A DNA stretch of 64,000 nucleotides from Arctopsyche grandis (Eukaryota > Arthropoda > Insecta > Trichoptera > Hydropsychidae). The stretch lies in contig NC_135362.1 in assembly GCF_051622035.1 (NCBI RefSeq), positions 19,492,501 through 19,556,500 on the forward strand, in the 5' to 3' direction. Position 1 is the first letter of the stretch. Every line of letters begins with the position of its first letter. The notes under the pieces are model-generated. The model was not told the origin of the DNA, did no database searches, and saw only the letters and a list, made by a program, of their open reading frames with translations. The position numbers were made by a program, and so were the translations under genes. Below are positions 1 through 12,811 of this stretch, in pieces.

Positions 1-600
1 TCGTATTGTTTTTCATTTTACTCCTGTTGTCGGAACAAACAGTGAAAGTCACACAAAAAAAATATGTAAAATACACAGAGCGAGGCAAAAAATATACGAT
101 TCATAAAAAATGTTTATTCAGATACAAGTTGAATAAAGGAATCTTATTAACTAATAATGTATTAATAATTATTTTATTGAAATTTTATAACCGTCCGAAT
201 ATGCGCCGCGTGCTGCAAAGCGCATTCGCCTTTATCTACCGGTAACCATACCCTTTGATGAAAATTTAAAAAATTCACATTTAACAATTAAAATGTCCTA
301 TCTAAATTGATTTAATATTATAATGAGGATGAGACCGTTCGCCGAAACGGCGCTTATTTTAATTAATTGAAAATCACTACTGGTTTATTCGCCGCAAGAC
401 ATTAACATTTTTAACATATCCAGATAGACAGATAGCTGTCATGAGATCGTGAATAGGATATCTCATCATGACAGCACTAAAATATATTAAAATTTATTAT
501 GCGCAGGGAGATACATATTACATTTACCGATGAGACGAATGAATTTTGCATTAAAAAATTGTGCAACACGCGAACTAAAAGACTTTCTCCAATTCGAGCT
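1..600. other. No gene recognised; left edge, non-coding
   Basis: I see no recognisable gene here. A 79-codon open frame near the left edge resembles nothing known. Homeodomain-like TTAATTAATT words occur, as is common in AT-rich insect DNA. The stretch may be regulatory DNA of a gene outside the window, but nothing in the sequence proves that. Confidence 0.4.
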
Positions 601-607
601 GCAGCGC

Positions 608-862
608 CTAAGTTGACTCTCTCGCCATCCGTAATATTGTACAATAACTGAAAATATATAAACAACGCTTTCTCGCATTCGCATTATTCATGAAGATCAT
701 ATCAAAAGGCAATTCTTTCAACGCCGAACACTTGCATAAAGTACGCGTGAGCTTTGGCAAAATGCAATCTGCGATCAACAATTTGCATTGTATCGCCCTA
801 ACAATATTTTCAAAATCGGTCTTCGGGATGTTTAATAATTCGTTGTCGTCATAATACGACAT
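608..862 (-). CDS. Hypothetical small open frame, possibly a first exon
   Basis: An 84-codon frame on the minus strand begins MSYYDDNELLNIPKTD and has a mixed, protein-like composition, unlike the low-complexity frames around it. A pyrimidine-rich TTTTCAG acceptor-like site lies downstream near 655, followed by a second open stretch to about 528 that ends at a GTAAAT donor-like site. The frame could therefore be a spliced two-exon gene. A TATAAATA box lies only about 25 bases upstream of the ATG, which is too close for a normal 5' UTR. I do not recognise the product and assign no function. It could equally be a chance frame. Confidence 0.2.
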   Translation of the reverse strand: MSYYDDNELLNIPKTDFENIVRAIQCKLLIADCILPKLTRTLCKCSALKELPFDMIFMNNANARKRCLYIFSYCTILRMAREST

Positions 863-869
863 TGTTGCC

Positions 870-1690
870 TTGTCCCTCGAAGCTCTCTATTTATAAACAA
901 TAATCATTGGGCGCTTCTTAATGTTAAAATAATAATAATAATAAGCCGCACAGTAAAAATTGTATAAATTTTCTAACGCCGTTTCATGATAATGTCCGTC
1001 GATAAAATTAAACTGTGCTCGATGTCGTAAGCTCGGTGAAAAATTACCCGGCCACACAAGCTAAGAGTTAGCGCCGTATCGTAAATGTTAATTCCTAATT
1101 ATAAAATCAACGTTTCAATAAAATCTGTCGATTTGATTAATATTTCAATGATTTATATCCACGCTTAAATAAAACGTTAGGCGCTTGTAGCGCCACGGAT
1201 CACGTTTTTAATGCTTCATTATCGTTTTCCAGCAATTAACTATACCGTTTTTTTCCTCTTTATATTATTTCGCTTTGTCGTAAATTCCTCCGTATTTATT
1301 TTTCGTTTATTTTTTTCGACGATTATTTAAAAGCGACAACTTATTAATAATAAAAAAAATTCGGATTTTCCAAATTCGCCATAAAATTGATATCGCGTGT
1401 GGGCAGAAGCAGCATTTTAGCGTTGCGAATGTTTCTATTGCACAAAATGACTCGCGAAAATATTTTTAAAACGATAAACAACGAATGGTAATTGTTTGTG
1501 TAGGTACTATTAATTTAATATATTGTTCGTATATGTACATATATTAGACGGAGTTTTAAATCTAATATATAATTTTGAAAGAGACTTTGTATATACATAC
1601 ATACACATAAGTATGTTTGTATGTAAGTATTTTTGGTTGGGAACATTCGATTCGCCATATTTAAGCTTTTTATATTACAAATAAAAACAA
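870..1690. other. Non-coding stretch, no gene seen
   Basis: Nothing coding is visible. The stretch contains a short GGCGCT/AGCGCC inverted repeat near 1180-1195 and, toward 1600, clusters of ACATACATAC and GTATGTATG microsatellite of the kind scattered over the whole window. Confidence 0.4.
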
Positions 1691-2085
1691 CTAGTTACCT
1701 ATATTTATCGAACGCTTCTCAAAGACTCCACGTAAATATTAATTATCTCATCATCTTTCGTCATGCTGAATGAAAATGCCTTTTCAATACGCTTCCGTTC
1801 GTCTCTGTTCTGGGCAGCACACATCCACCTAACCCCACACATTTTTCTTATTTCATCCACCCATCTCATTCGCGGCCTTCCTTGCAATTGTTAACATTTT
1901 CTAGGTATCATTCGAGCACTTATTTTGTCCATTCTTCTACTACTTACGCAACCTGCTCATTGCCAGTTCAGTAACTCCAACCACCCTTGTGATACTTCTG
2001 ACCAATGTATTCCGTATCCTGTCTGGCTGCATTGTGCTTAACATACATAAAACGTTCCATAATTCTTTTGGAAGTCCTATTAACT
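1690..2085 (-). mobile_element. RTE-type LINE fragment, 3' end of ORF2
   Basis: Read on the minus strand, the piece contains GRPRMRWVDEIRKMCG followed by WMCAAQNRDERKRIEKAF. This is the characteristic C-terminal tail of endonuclease-reverse transcriptase ORF2 proteins of RTE-like elements (R-P-x-x-R-W-x-D-D/E-I then W-x-x-x-A-Q-x-R). Only the last 100 or so codons remain, with breaks of frame upstream. The reverse transcriptase core is absent, so this is a 5'-truncated, dead copy. Clade assignment is by motif only. Confidence 0.6.
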
Positions 2086-2404
2086 ATCGATAAAAAAAAT
2101 ATTATATAGATATATATGACTGTATATACATACATACTTATGTATGTAGTACTAAGCCCGCTTTAAAGGTCAAGGAATTTGACCCTTAAAGCCCTCAACA
2201 TGAGGCCACCACCACCCCAACGAATACAGTCTAAGAGACCTTTTCGTCGAAGAACGAGACGGTTGTTCATGAATATAGCACTAGAACAACCGCACATCAC
2301 TGTTCTAATAAAAAAACCACACTGTACATAACCAAGTACAAAATAAACAACAACGCATGAACACATAAAGCGCGCATGCGTTCGGAAATAATAGCTGAAA
2401 TGTG

Positions 2405-2570
2405 CCGTGCGAATGCACGCACACCTCAAGTAAACATACATGTATGTATGTTTATGCGTGCATAAGCACGCACACACACACACACACACGCAAACACACA
2501 CACACACACAACACAAATACATACACACATCTAAACAGAAAACGCACACTCACACACACACACATTCACA
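2405..2570. repeat. CA/TG microsatellite block
   Basis: An interrupted dinucleotide tract of (CA)n with CATGTATG words. It creates spurious His/Thr- and Cys/Val-rich open frames on both strands, which I do not call as genes. Confidence 0.9.
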
Positions 2571-2617
2571 GAATAAAAAAATATATAATAAAAATGAACT
2601 CATAAATGCTTTTGCAA

Positions 2618-3963
2618 TTAAGTGGAGTAGTAGCATCTAGGGGAACACAGCTTATCATAGCATTCCGCAAACTTTTCGAAAGCTGTAAACGATGCTTTAA
2701 TCATTATTAGATCCCCATGATGCAGGAGGCCAATGAGAGAACCCCTGACGCTGTCCAGCAGAACCCTCCTCTCAGTCTCCATTCCAGGACAGGACCACAG
2801 AATGTGATCTGCATCCTGCTCCGGAAAAGAATAAAAGGACAAAAGGACTCAGATACCAAGCCCATAGATGCGAGCTTGCCGTTAAAGTGGCCATGACCAG
2901 TCAAAAATTGACTGGTTCAAAAACTGGGCGATAGCCAATCATGCTCAAGGCGCGAAGTGACCCTCGAAAAAAACAAATAGATGTGTCTACCTTTGGAGGA
3001 ACAATCTCATCTAAGTTGCCAAGCCGAAATAGCACAATTAAAAAAAATAAAAGACTTCAAACTTCGCCAGAATCGAGGATCATCGCACTGTGACTGATTA
3101 GGAGCACGGAAAAGGACGCCCGAGACGGCAGCATCTAACCCACCGCGAAGTTTTTCCCGAGCAGCCCTTATTTGGACGATCAAGTCAAGTAGCAATGTAC
3201 CCGCAAGAATCTGTAGTGAGTCTGTAGACGCAGTGCGATAGGCCTGGGTAAGAGTGAACAGAGGAAAACGCTGACCACTTTTTAATGTACGACGGACCGT
3301 CTTTAATTCGACACGATGACCCCAAATGCTAGATGCATACTTCAAAGAGTTCACAAACACAGCATCGTATACCAAGCGTTTTTCATGGAAACCCAAACCC
3401 CACGAGCGACCACAAAGGCGACCAATACGACCAAAGGAAACCTTAGCTTTATCTAATGCTCGCCAAATATGACCATTGAATGTAAGCCTGACATCGAGAA
3501 CAACACCCAAATAAGTGGACTCGTTGACAAATTTGATCTTTGAGTCTCTGAGTTTGATATTAGGGGCTCTAACAAGATAAGGCCTTTATTAGTAAGCACT
3601 TGGACTTAGAGGGCGAGAAAGAAAGTTTTTTAATTATGGCCCAATCGTCTAGAAGGTGAAGTGCCGCAGTAGCTCTACATTCCAGCTCAACACGGGACTT
3701 TGCGTGCGTTAACAGCACGATGTCATCAGCGTACGCAACCAACCTGCAACCCTCCGGCAAATTGATTGTAAAGAGATCATTTACGAGAATTTTTCAAGTA
3801 TAGATCCCAAAACGGTGCCCTGTGGACATCCAATAGAGAGATCCCTGAAACCAACCTGTCCTCCGAGTTCGAAAACCAATTTCCTATCCGACAAGTAGCT
3901 CTGCAGTAAGCATAGTAAATTCGGATGCAGTCCCAGCAGACGCATGTATGTAGTATCAAACAC
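2618..3963 (-). mobile_element. R1/I-group LINE fragment, reverse transcriptase to 3' end
   Basis: On the minus strand the piece runs from a GCPQGTVLGS motif (3800s; RT domain, normally GxPQGSVLGP) through the catalytic box YADDIVLL (about 3735) to a C-terminal region, and ends with a DADHILWSCP zinc-knuckle-like Cys/His motif near 2800. This order is that of ORF2 of R1-, LOA- and I-group non-LTR elements. The coding sequence is split over at least four frames, so it is inactive. The endonuclease and the first half of RT are missing, which fits ordinary 5' truncation on insertion. Confidence 0.7.
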
Positions 3964-3969
3964 TCTTAT

Positions 3970-6900
3970 TAGTTCTTAATTCAACTTGTGCAATATTTAT
4001 AAATAGTAAAAAATAATGCTTAAAATACATATGCATTAAACCGTTGAAAACGATTAACTGTATTCGATTAGAATGTTCCTTTATATTTTTTTCTCTCGCT
4101 GGTTTGGACAGTTTTCCAGTATCTTAATAAAGTTCTTCGAATGGAACCAATTTATCTTCAGCTGCTTCTGAAACCTGCTCACACTGAGATCCTTGCCTAC
4201 CTCAAACTACAAACATTAAATAATTTTCTCTCCAACGTCAACTCAAGTAGGTATCCCCCATAACACTTAATTTACAAAACATGCATAAGCAGATTGCTAA
4301 AGTACACACATAATTCGTCAAGCTTTCCTATAAGACTGACAACTTTCTATTGGCAAGTAATATTATCGAAACCGTATTAAAGTATTGGATTTTCGGTCGA
4401 CACAAGTCTTCGGTAAAAGTGTGTCGATTGAGTTAATGTTAATTTCGGATTGCGCAGAACAGAAAAGTGCGCCAAATTACAAATGCAAATCTGATCGACG
4501 CATTGACGCGATCAGCGAACGAAGCCCATAATTACCACTTTGAGGGCGGGTCGGTCAGGTGAAACCATCACGACTTTCCCAGAGGTTTTTATCAATATAT
4601 TACACGCGCATTTGTGTGCGTTACATTATTAATATCCAATACGTGGCCCGTCGACATAACGATCTCAAAATAAAAACACAGCCTTCGAACTGCGAACCCT
4701 TAAATATATTCAGCGACTTTGAATTTTGCGCATTACTTGGCCATTACGTCGTCGGGGTCTCAAAAAAGCCGACAACAAAGTGCCTCATAACGTTTATCCG
4801 AAATTATACTTATCGGAAAACATCTCGAAACCGAGCTTTTAAAGCGACTAATGTATTAATGCGCGCCGTTCGATTTAAATATTTTTTAAAACGGTTCGAT
4901 TAAAATTTGAGTGTGTGTACATATACATATGTATGTACATATGTACCGACACGACGATGGCTCGGGTGCTGTTCGCTCGAGTGCCGAAATCCGATGTGAT
5001 AAATGTCGACAAATTCAAAAGCTACGATCGCCAATTAATATCGGAAGACACTTCAATGGAATTCAAGGGATTTAGTACAATATGAACACCTCACATTACC
5101 TATGTCGACCTTTGCTCATACATACATATAATACAAAATATTGATTAAAATTATCATTTATATAGATTTTTATTTGTCCATACCTATTCAAAAATGCATA
5201 CATACATATATATTTTTCACGCCAATCATTCAATCATCAATTTTAAAATATACATATAATATTAACATTCAACATTGTTCTACGTTTATACTCAATCGTT
5301 CAATAAGTCAACTCGATACTGAATATGGAAGTGAAGTATGTAGACGTTATTATAAATATAATTCATCGAACTTTGCCATCTCATATTTAGCATTTTGACA
5401 AATCTATTAATAGTTATTATACATACGTATGTAACTACAATATATTGGATATTTGGAAAACTTAAATCCCCTTCAATATTTTTCTACATCATAATATAAT
5501 CATAGAACATATAATTCAATTCCTAAAAGCCCTAAAGCGTAGCAATATCGAAATATCTACAAAATTAAAATATTACCTTTCTATGAAACCTATGTAAACG
5601 AAGAAATTTTTTTTCCAGTTATAATTTGAAAGGGGTTTTTTTTAAATAGGCTTAGTAATATTATATATGTATGTACAAAAATATAATAATGTTTGAATTA
5701 GACTGCAAAGGAGGAAAAGAGAACAATCAATTTGACATTTCATAAAAAAAACAATAGAAAACCGTGAATGATGTAAGAGTTTTATTTCAGGATGTAACAA
5801 ATTAATAAAAAGTTTGTAATAAAACAATAAATCGGTACGAATGTATGTATGCATATTGCAAATCGAATGCGAGACATATTTGTAATTTACTAATCATCCT
5901 CCTTTTAGAATTGAGCAACGAAAACTAAGGTATGCTAATGCGATTTTCTGCAACAAATTCAGCATATAAAAATTACATCACTGATAAGAATGGTAAAAAA
6001 ATGGACTAAAAGAACGCCAGAAGGTAGCTTACAACACTCAGTGTAAGATCTTTTGAGAAAAACCGACAGGTATGTTCGTGGGAACCGATGGTAAATATTT
6101 TGTCAGTTATGTCGTGTTCGTCGTCGACCTCATACGACATATAGAATTACCCACACAGATCTCACACAAACTGTCTACCCAAAAATTCAGATGCTTATCT
6201 CGGACGGCGATGGCATAAATAAAAAGTTCTAGCAAAAAACAAACACCGAGCCAGATGATTATAATACCGATTAACATATTGGCATAATCCGATGATCATT
6301 ATCACCGTAGAGAAAACTTTTGCTCATTGTGTGGACAAAAGCGCACACGTCGATACCCAAATTTACCATCCTATTCAAATGCGTACAATTATGAGCTGTC
6401 GTTAATAAATAAATAAAAAACAACCGATGAGATTAACATATTGGTGAAATCAAGATGGTATCTGCTGACGCCACTAACGAAATCTTTTGTTCAAACTTGC
6501 ATACAATTAACATTCATATGATAGCAACATATCACGTTAACCGCTTAATTACACAACAGCCCTAGCTTATGACGTGATAGTCAGGTATTTAAATGGTCGT
6601 CTTTAGTTTCCAATGATTTTTTTAAGTAGAACTAGATATGTTTATAAATCCAAGTTGTTGATAAACTTATAATAGAAATAATTAAGTGACCCGGTGGCTT
6701 AAAGTGAATCCGTAATATCATGCCAAAGCTATGCAAAAAAGTCCCTAAATGGCCGTATTAAAGGAAACTCTCGTTGATTTCAAAGATGTTTCCAAACAAA
6801 TGTACAAACAAAATAATAATAAAATAAATAAACTCGGTTATTTTTTTATAATTATTTTCGAAAGGAAACCTTAAACTTGGACGTACGAGTATGTACATAC

Positions 6901-7000
6901 ATACGTAGTTCCATAGCAGACGAATCCACTTCGGCCTCATTATTGTTTTACAATCTCTGTTGTTGTCTTGAGAACACTTGTGTATCGCGTGTGAGACATA
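3970..7000. other. Long non-coding stretch, no gene seen
   Basis: No gene is recognisable. The part at 4380-5090 is less AT-rich and holds words such as ATGCAAAT (4481) and a 114-codon frame at 4559-4903 with no recognisable similarity. It could be a conserved regulatory block, but that is speculation. The rest is AT-rich with ACATACATATG microsatellites. Confidence 0.4.
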
Positions 7001-7404
7001 TCGATGACTCTTTGGCGCTTAGAATTGGCGATCTGGTCCATCTAGTATGCAATGGGTGAGTGGCAGGTGACAAGTGGCAAGTGGCAAGTGGCAGCCACCT
7101 GTCGCTGGTCGGGTTGACTGCTCTTGCGGGACACCACCTCATGCGGGCCACCGTTACACCAACCAACCATAACAACCCATCGACAACCAAAACGGAAGCG
7201 ACCCAACTGCTGCCTAACAGATCCGGTGTACACACTTCAAAATACCAACGATATTAAATCCAAATTTAGATTATAGTTAACTATTGCACAGACTCTAAGT
7301 CCGTCTGAAATACGAGCAGCCTATGTTTTCTAGAAACTAGATTTAAGATTCATCAGGTCTCTTTGGTGGACTGTATTTGGTAAGGCAAGGGGGATAACTT
7401 TTGA

Positions 7405-7436
7405 GGCGCGTGCCGGCAACGGTTCCGGCACGCGCC
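7405..7436. repeat. GC-rich perfect hairpin, 12-bp arms
   Basis: Two perfect 12-bp inverted arms, GGCGCGTGCCGG and its complement, flank an 8-base loop. The hairpin stands out in AT-rich surroundings. It has no T-run and no gene upstream that would make it a terminator. Its role is unknown. Confidence 0.7.
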
Positions 7437-8172
7437 CTCCGGCACCACATCCGTGAAAAGTCGTTGGGTGTACCTTATCGCACCCTTGTGCTACGTTATG
7501 GTTCAATTGCACTTTACACGTTAAAAAATGTGCCCTACAAGGTGAAACACGAGCCGTTGTACACTGAAATACAATGCAGGTAGCAGTTGTGGGTGTTGGA
7601 TTGTTTGGTATTTTAGTACTACATATAAGATCAAACAATCTTCATTGAGTGATTGTATGCATTCCAAATCTATAGAATGTTTCGTTAAAACTACACATAA
7701 CGACATAACCGTTATAATACATTCAAAAGTTTTTTATCAATAGACGCGAGAGATTGAGCTTTTTTTATTAATTTAACTGTATGGGCGTGTGGGTGGTAGG
7801 ATATTAAACTAACCAAAAATTTAAGTATTTAAATCCACATCTTCCTCGTATATATAGAGAGTAAGCTAATTAGACATACATGAGCAGTACGTCAAAATCC
7901 AAAGCGATTATTGCTAGCAATATTCTCCTATAATGATTATATTTGGAAAATTACATAAATAAAAGGAGGGTTAGCCAAAATCCCCCTATAAGCTATTTCA
8001 CAATATAAAAAGAAATTAGGATTGAAAATAATTCGACAAAATTTTAACGAAGGCAATGAGCAAATTTTAGATTCCGATTGATCGACGAATTTTATTATGT
8101 ACCTCAAGCATACACGATTACTCAAAACGTCGAGCTAACCAAAAGCGTAATCAATATAAGGACAAATCCGAA

Positions 8173-8186
8173 GGGGGGGGGGGGGG
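8173..8186. repeat. Poly-G tract
   Basis: A run of about 14 G residues. Such tracts are prone to length error in sequencing and can form quadruplex-like structure. Confidence 0.9.
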
Positions 8187-8499
8187 TTGATAGGAGCAAT
8201 CTCCTTCCCAATGTACGAGAATAAATTTTGGAAAATCCTATATTTACCTCTACGTTTTCTTTATATTCCAGTCTCTGATTCGTTCCAGTGAGGATACCTG
8301 ACATAGCAGAAAAGTCTCGATTTGGGAGGTGGCAACGAAAAATGGAAAGATGTCATCATTTAGGTATACCTAGTGAAATTAATCTTCATACGTTCAATAT
8401 TTATTGTATATATGTAATATCATTACAAGTAGTTAACTAATAAAAAAAGGTATTGACTTCAGAACATCTAATATAACATCTGGACCATCATGGCACATA

Positions 8500-9140
8500 C
8501 ACTTGTGGACAAATGTATTAGGCCACTTGTAAAAAATACTTTTGACCGAAAATACTAGGGTATTCGAAAGAACCACTACCTGTATTGTACATATCTTACT
8601 AGGAATTCATCTATTACTTAACCCTACTTTCTTTTTTTGGGTTGTTTGTTATTTAAAAAACATACGAAATTGTCCTTTTTACGCAAATCAACGTTTCAAG
8701 AGTTGTGGTTTCGTCGCGTTGTTTTTACTGTTTCCGCTTTCGTTTTCTTATCTTTTTTGTTTTTTTTTTTAATGAAGAGCATCTTTTATTGAAAAATACC
8801 AAAAATACGGAAATTGAGTGAACGGAACAGGGCTCAGGTTATTTTAATATATTTTCAAGGGTTGGGAAAGATAAAAATTTCTAAACAAATTAAATTATCC
8901 CAATCTGCGGTCCAAGCGACAATAAAAGAATAAAGTGAGATTGGTTCTGTAATAAATCGATCGAAAACGAGAAGAATAAGGAAGAGAACACTGTGTCAAA
9001 AACTCATTTTAACTACCGTGTCTTTCAAACTCCCAAAAACGGACCTTCTGAGCTAGTTGCAGAAATGAAAATTAATATTCGCGAATCGTAAGAAGACGTT
9101 TGACGGAAGTTGGATTATGGGGTTTCAAAGCCAGAAAGTA
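8500..9140 (+). mobile_element. Tc1-like transposon, 5' part, decayed
   Basis: The left end reads TA then CACTTGTGGACAAATGTATT, typical of Tc1-type terminal repeats that insert at TA. From about 8880 the plus strand reads ISKQIKLSQSAVQATIKE and, further on, remnants of a KTRRIRKRT stretch and a WIMGFQSQK piece. These match the helix-turn-helix DNA-binding half of Tc1 transposases. In-frame stops are present and the DDE catalytic half and right terminal repeat are not seen, so the copy is truncated and dead. Confidence 0.55.
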
Positions 9141-9830
9141 GCAGTTTTCTCTCTGAGATAAACTACATATAATACATACAATATTAATTTTAGTCGGAAA
9201 TTAAATTCATTATAAAAAATATTTAAATAATCGTTACATAAACAATTATTTATATGACTTAATGGAATATAATTTAAATATTTTCTTCCCTTAGTACGAT
9301 ATGTGGGAACAAAAATTTTAAAATCGCAAATATAAAATTCTCCTACGGCTAAGACAACTGAAATTAAGTAAATCAAATTTAACACATATGATATGTATGT
9401 ATGTAAGTAATGGTCATTCGAATAAATATACAATATGAACAGTAATTTTTAAAATAAAACAATTAATTCTAAAACAGAATTGCAGTGCTCTATTTTTAAA
9501 GATTTAAACCGCAAATGATTTCGGTATTTTTCATGCCAATGACCACGTATTGAAAATAAAAATAAAATAGCACCTAATGATAGACAAATTATCATACACG
9601 ACGAAATAAGAAATATACCGTGTTCAGTGGTGGTGAACTGAAGGGTAGTAAGCAGCTGACCAGGTCAACGGTCTGTGACTATTCGTATGTGAGGTAATGC
9701 ATATTTGTCATCATTGAACCTGTCCTTATATATGTAGACAGCTGTTACATTTTATTCACTTGTTCTAATACTACGAACAAGTTCAGTGAACCATTATAAA
9801 AACTTTATTAATAGAGCGAATATTTCACTA

Positions 9831-9950
9831 GTATATTTCATGTACTTCTTAGTATGGTATATTTCATGTACTTCTTAGTATAGTATGTTTCATATACATA
9901 TGTACTTCTTCATATATAGTAATATACATAGAAGAAGTACATGTATGTAT
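9831..9950. repeat. Short tandem and inverted repeat around CATGTACTTCTTAGTA
   Basis: Three near-copies of a roughly 27-base unit (TATTTCATGTACTTCTTAGT) are followed by an inverted copy (GAAGAAGTACATG). A foldback could form across the block. No coding content. Confidence 0.7.
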
Positions 9951-10071
9951 CACATATCTTATATCTTGAAATCATACGATTGAGCTTATTTAACCCAATA
10001 TCCCAGAATATATCACAATTTTTGCCGATAAATTAATCATAAGAAGAATTCATATAATAATAACTCAATAA

Positions 10072-10080
<9 letters not shown>

Positions 10081-10113
<33 letters not shown>
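10081..10113. repeat. (TA)n microsatellite
   Basis: About 16 uninterrupted TA units after a poly-A stretch. Confidence 0.95.
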
Positions 10114-10114
<1 letters not shown>

Positions 10115-10240
10115 ATTTTAATAATTTTTTTGATTTTATTTGAATAAATATGAATTTATTGTTCCATGAATGAAATATTGTACTTCCAAATCAAAATATA
10201 AGCAGTATTGAAAGAGGATTTAAATTGTTTATGTTTATCA

Positions 10241-10640
10241 GTCAGCAGTATGACTCAGTGGTTGCGTTTATGTTTAGTACCGAGTCTGCTGCTGCTGGTC
10301 AAACTTGGATATTTGTGACTCCAAGTCGATCGTTCCCTATCAGAGTTTGCCAATTTATCTGAATTCATTGTTGAAAGGATTCCTTCCCATCGATGTCACA
10401 AATATCTGAATTTGATTTATGTACAATATGTAAAAATGTATGTACAAGTCTAAATCCATAGATGTCTCTATGGGATAATTCATTCATTAATTAATTGTTA
10501 ATTTCGTGTTCTTCACCCTCTCAAAATACAGTGATTTATGTAATAAAAAATGCTGCTATGTTTTTTTAATTAATTGCCTAGGAAGGTGCATTGGGGTTTA
10601 CCTGTTAGGCCTTCCTGGTATATACATATATATGTAAAAA
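10241..10640 (+). mobile_element. tRNA-derived-looking SINE
   Basis: The head contains TATGACTCAGTGGTTGCG, which resembles a tRNA A box. The body and tail (from about 10431: CTAAATCCATAGATGTCTC through GGAAGGTGCATTGG to GGCCTTCCTGGT) recur as a second copy at 17138-17480. Two dispersed copies with a tRNA-like head support a SINE. The class and the exact 5' edge are inferred. Confidence 0.5.
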
Positions 10641-10649
10641 TGTGTAAAA

Positions 10650-12805
10650 ATAAATAAAAAATATGCTTACAGATAAATTATGTCCACCAGTGAAATTAAA
10701 TCTCTTACCTTCACTGAAACCTAAAAAATTAAATATAATATTAAAAATTAATACAGGAATTATTAAATAAAGTTGTACAATACAAAAAAAATTGAAAATT
10801 CACCATATATGTGTTATCTCCATAGCAATAGTTTAGGCCCCTTTGCCAATCATCTTCTTCGATATTTATTTAAAGCACATCATTTAACAAACACTGATAT
10901 TTACTTGTAATACCATTTAGAATTATAGTAATTATTTTTAAAATTTGAATTCACTTTATACAAAAAAAAAACAAATGAATTTATTTTTCACATGCGAAAG
11001 AAAATTTCAACACAACTAAATAATTAAAATTATTATGAAAAACACGCACTTATATCACCATTCATCACAATATTTTTAGCTAGCTATTAGTTACTAATAA
11101 CCGATGTAGCTATTAGTTACTAATAACTGATACGAATGATAATTTATCTGAACAAAATACGCGTATGTTGCGTACGAAGTGATGATGATATTCAATAAAA
11201 CTATGTATAGTCGACACTTGCATTTCGATTTATTTTCCTAAAAACTTTCAGATTCTTTCACGAATCATATAATTGTATTGATTGATACTTTTAAAAATCA
11301 ATTAAAACGTTAAATATTCGCTAACAATTTTCGCCTAGTGAGAAGCTCGTCTGTTTTTCGTACACTGAAATTGAATAAAAACAAACAACTGAATTGAATT
11401 TATTAAGTTCAAATGCACAAACATTTGAAATGTTATTTATTTTTTCACTTTTTTTCATTTAATTGTATTCGATAAAAACATAATAGTTTTGTCACTGCAA
11501 GGTCTACAGGGATTTCTTCTTTCTATTTTAACTATTACATACATATATACATATACAATATGTATACAGCATTGTTTCTAATTAAACTACTTATTATTTC
11601 ATTAAATTATTAAATACCTGTATAAATTTCTAAGTTGGATTCTAAAAGTAAACGTCAGAACTTTGGCTTAATTAGTGGTACTGTTGAGTGCAACAAAATA
11701 AGAAAAACAGTTTTTACAAACGAAAGTCACTGAATTGGAAAATTAAATATTACCATACTGACAAATATTCATATTTTATTTCCGGTTTTTATTTCCGTTT
11801 TAATAGATTTAGGTGAACCTTGCACCTGCTGAAAAACGTATACACAGTGTAATTACGCAAAGGAAATCAACGGTGCGAAACACAGGGGACAACCTGCCAA
11901 GAAACAATTATGTATACTATACATTTTATCCCTTATGTCAATTAAGACTATCTGTATGTACAATTGGACAGTGAAGGATATTTATAAATCATACGCAGGC
12001 GCTCGTAATTATTACATTACTTTTTATTTAAAAAAATGTATAAAAATATGTATGTACATATTGTGTATGTATAGTGAGATTTCATTAATGAGTATTATTA
12101 TGTAAATGTATGTACATATTATACATTTATTTATGAAACATGGTTAAGAAAATAATGTTTACAATGTGTTAACATTATAATTAAATAATTATTCAATATT
12201 CGAGATTGGCAAGAGCAAATGTATGTATAATATAAGTTGTAATGGACACTGTTTCAAAACTTTTAAATACACATTTCGAATTCTACATATTAGTTTACCT
12301 ATTAATGTAAAATATAATATCAATATTGGAATGATAAAAATACACAAATAAATACAACTATATAAATCATCATACAACAACAAATAAATTTGGTATATTA
12401 TCACTGTAAACATAAAATATTATATTTATATGAATCGCAATTTCGATTCAAGTCATAAAACATTAAATAATAAATCAAAAAATAAATAAAAGCCAATCCT
12501 TCACATCCAAAATAATTAGAAGAATGTACAGTTTTTAGGAACCATTTAGTTCTTATGAGTAAAAAAAGAAAGCCTTTTAAATTTAAATCATTAGCCAAAA
12601 TTCTATTTAGTGTCATATTATATAATAATATATTATTAAATCAATCAATTTGAATACAAATCAGTAAAAATCATTAGTTATTCATTTATACATATATGTA
12701 TATATTATTCTTAGCATGTATGTGATACATGTAATACTAGTAAGTATATTAGAGTCTTTACTTTTATTAGATCAAATTATAATATTGTACTTTCATCGTA
12801 TTCAT
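10650..12805. other. AT-rich non-coding stretch downstream of EOGT
   Basis: No gene is seen. A 27-base unit with TAGCTATTAGTTACTAATAA is duplicated in tandem near 11080-11130. The right-hand part is presumably the 3' flank or 3' UTR of EOGT, which ends at 12812 on the minus strand. Confidence 0.4.
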
Positions 12806-12811
12806 ATAAAA

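Noticed and set aside
2163-2605. Cys/Val-rich and His/Thr-rich open frames on both strands
   Set aside because: They are translations of the CA/TG microsatellite and contain no domain.
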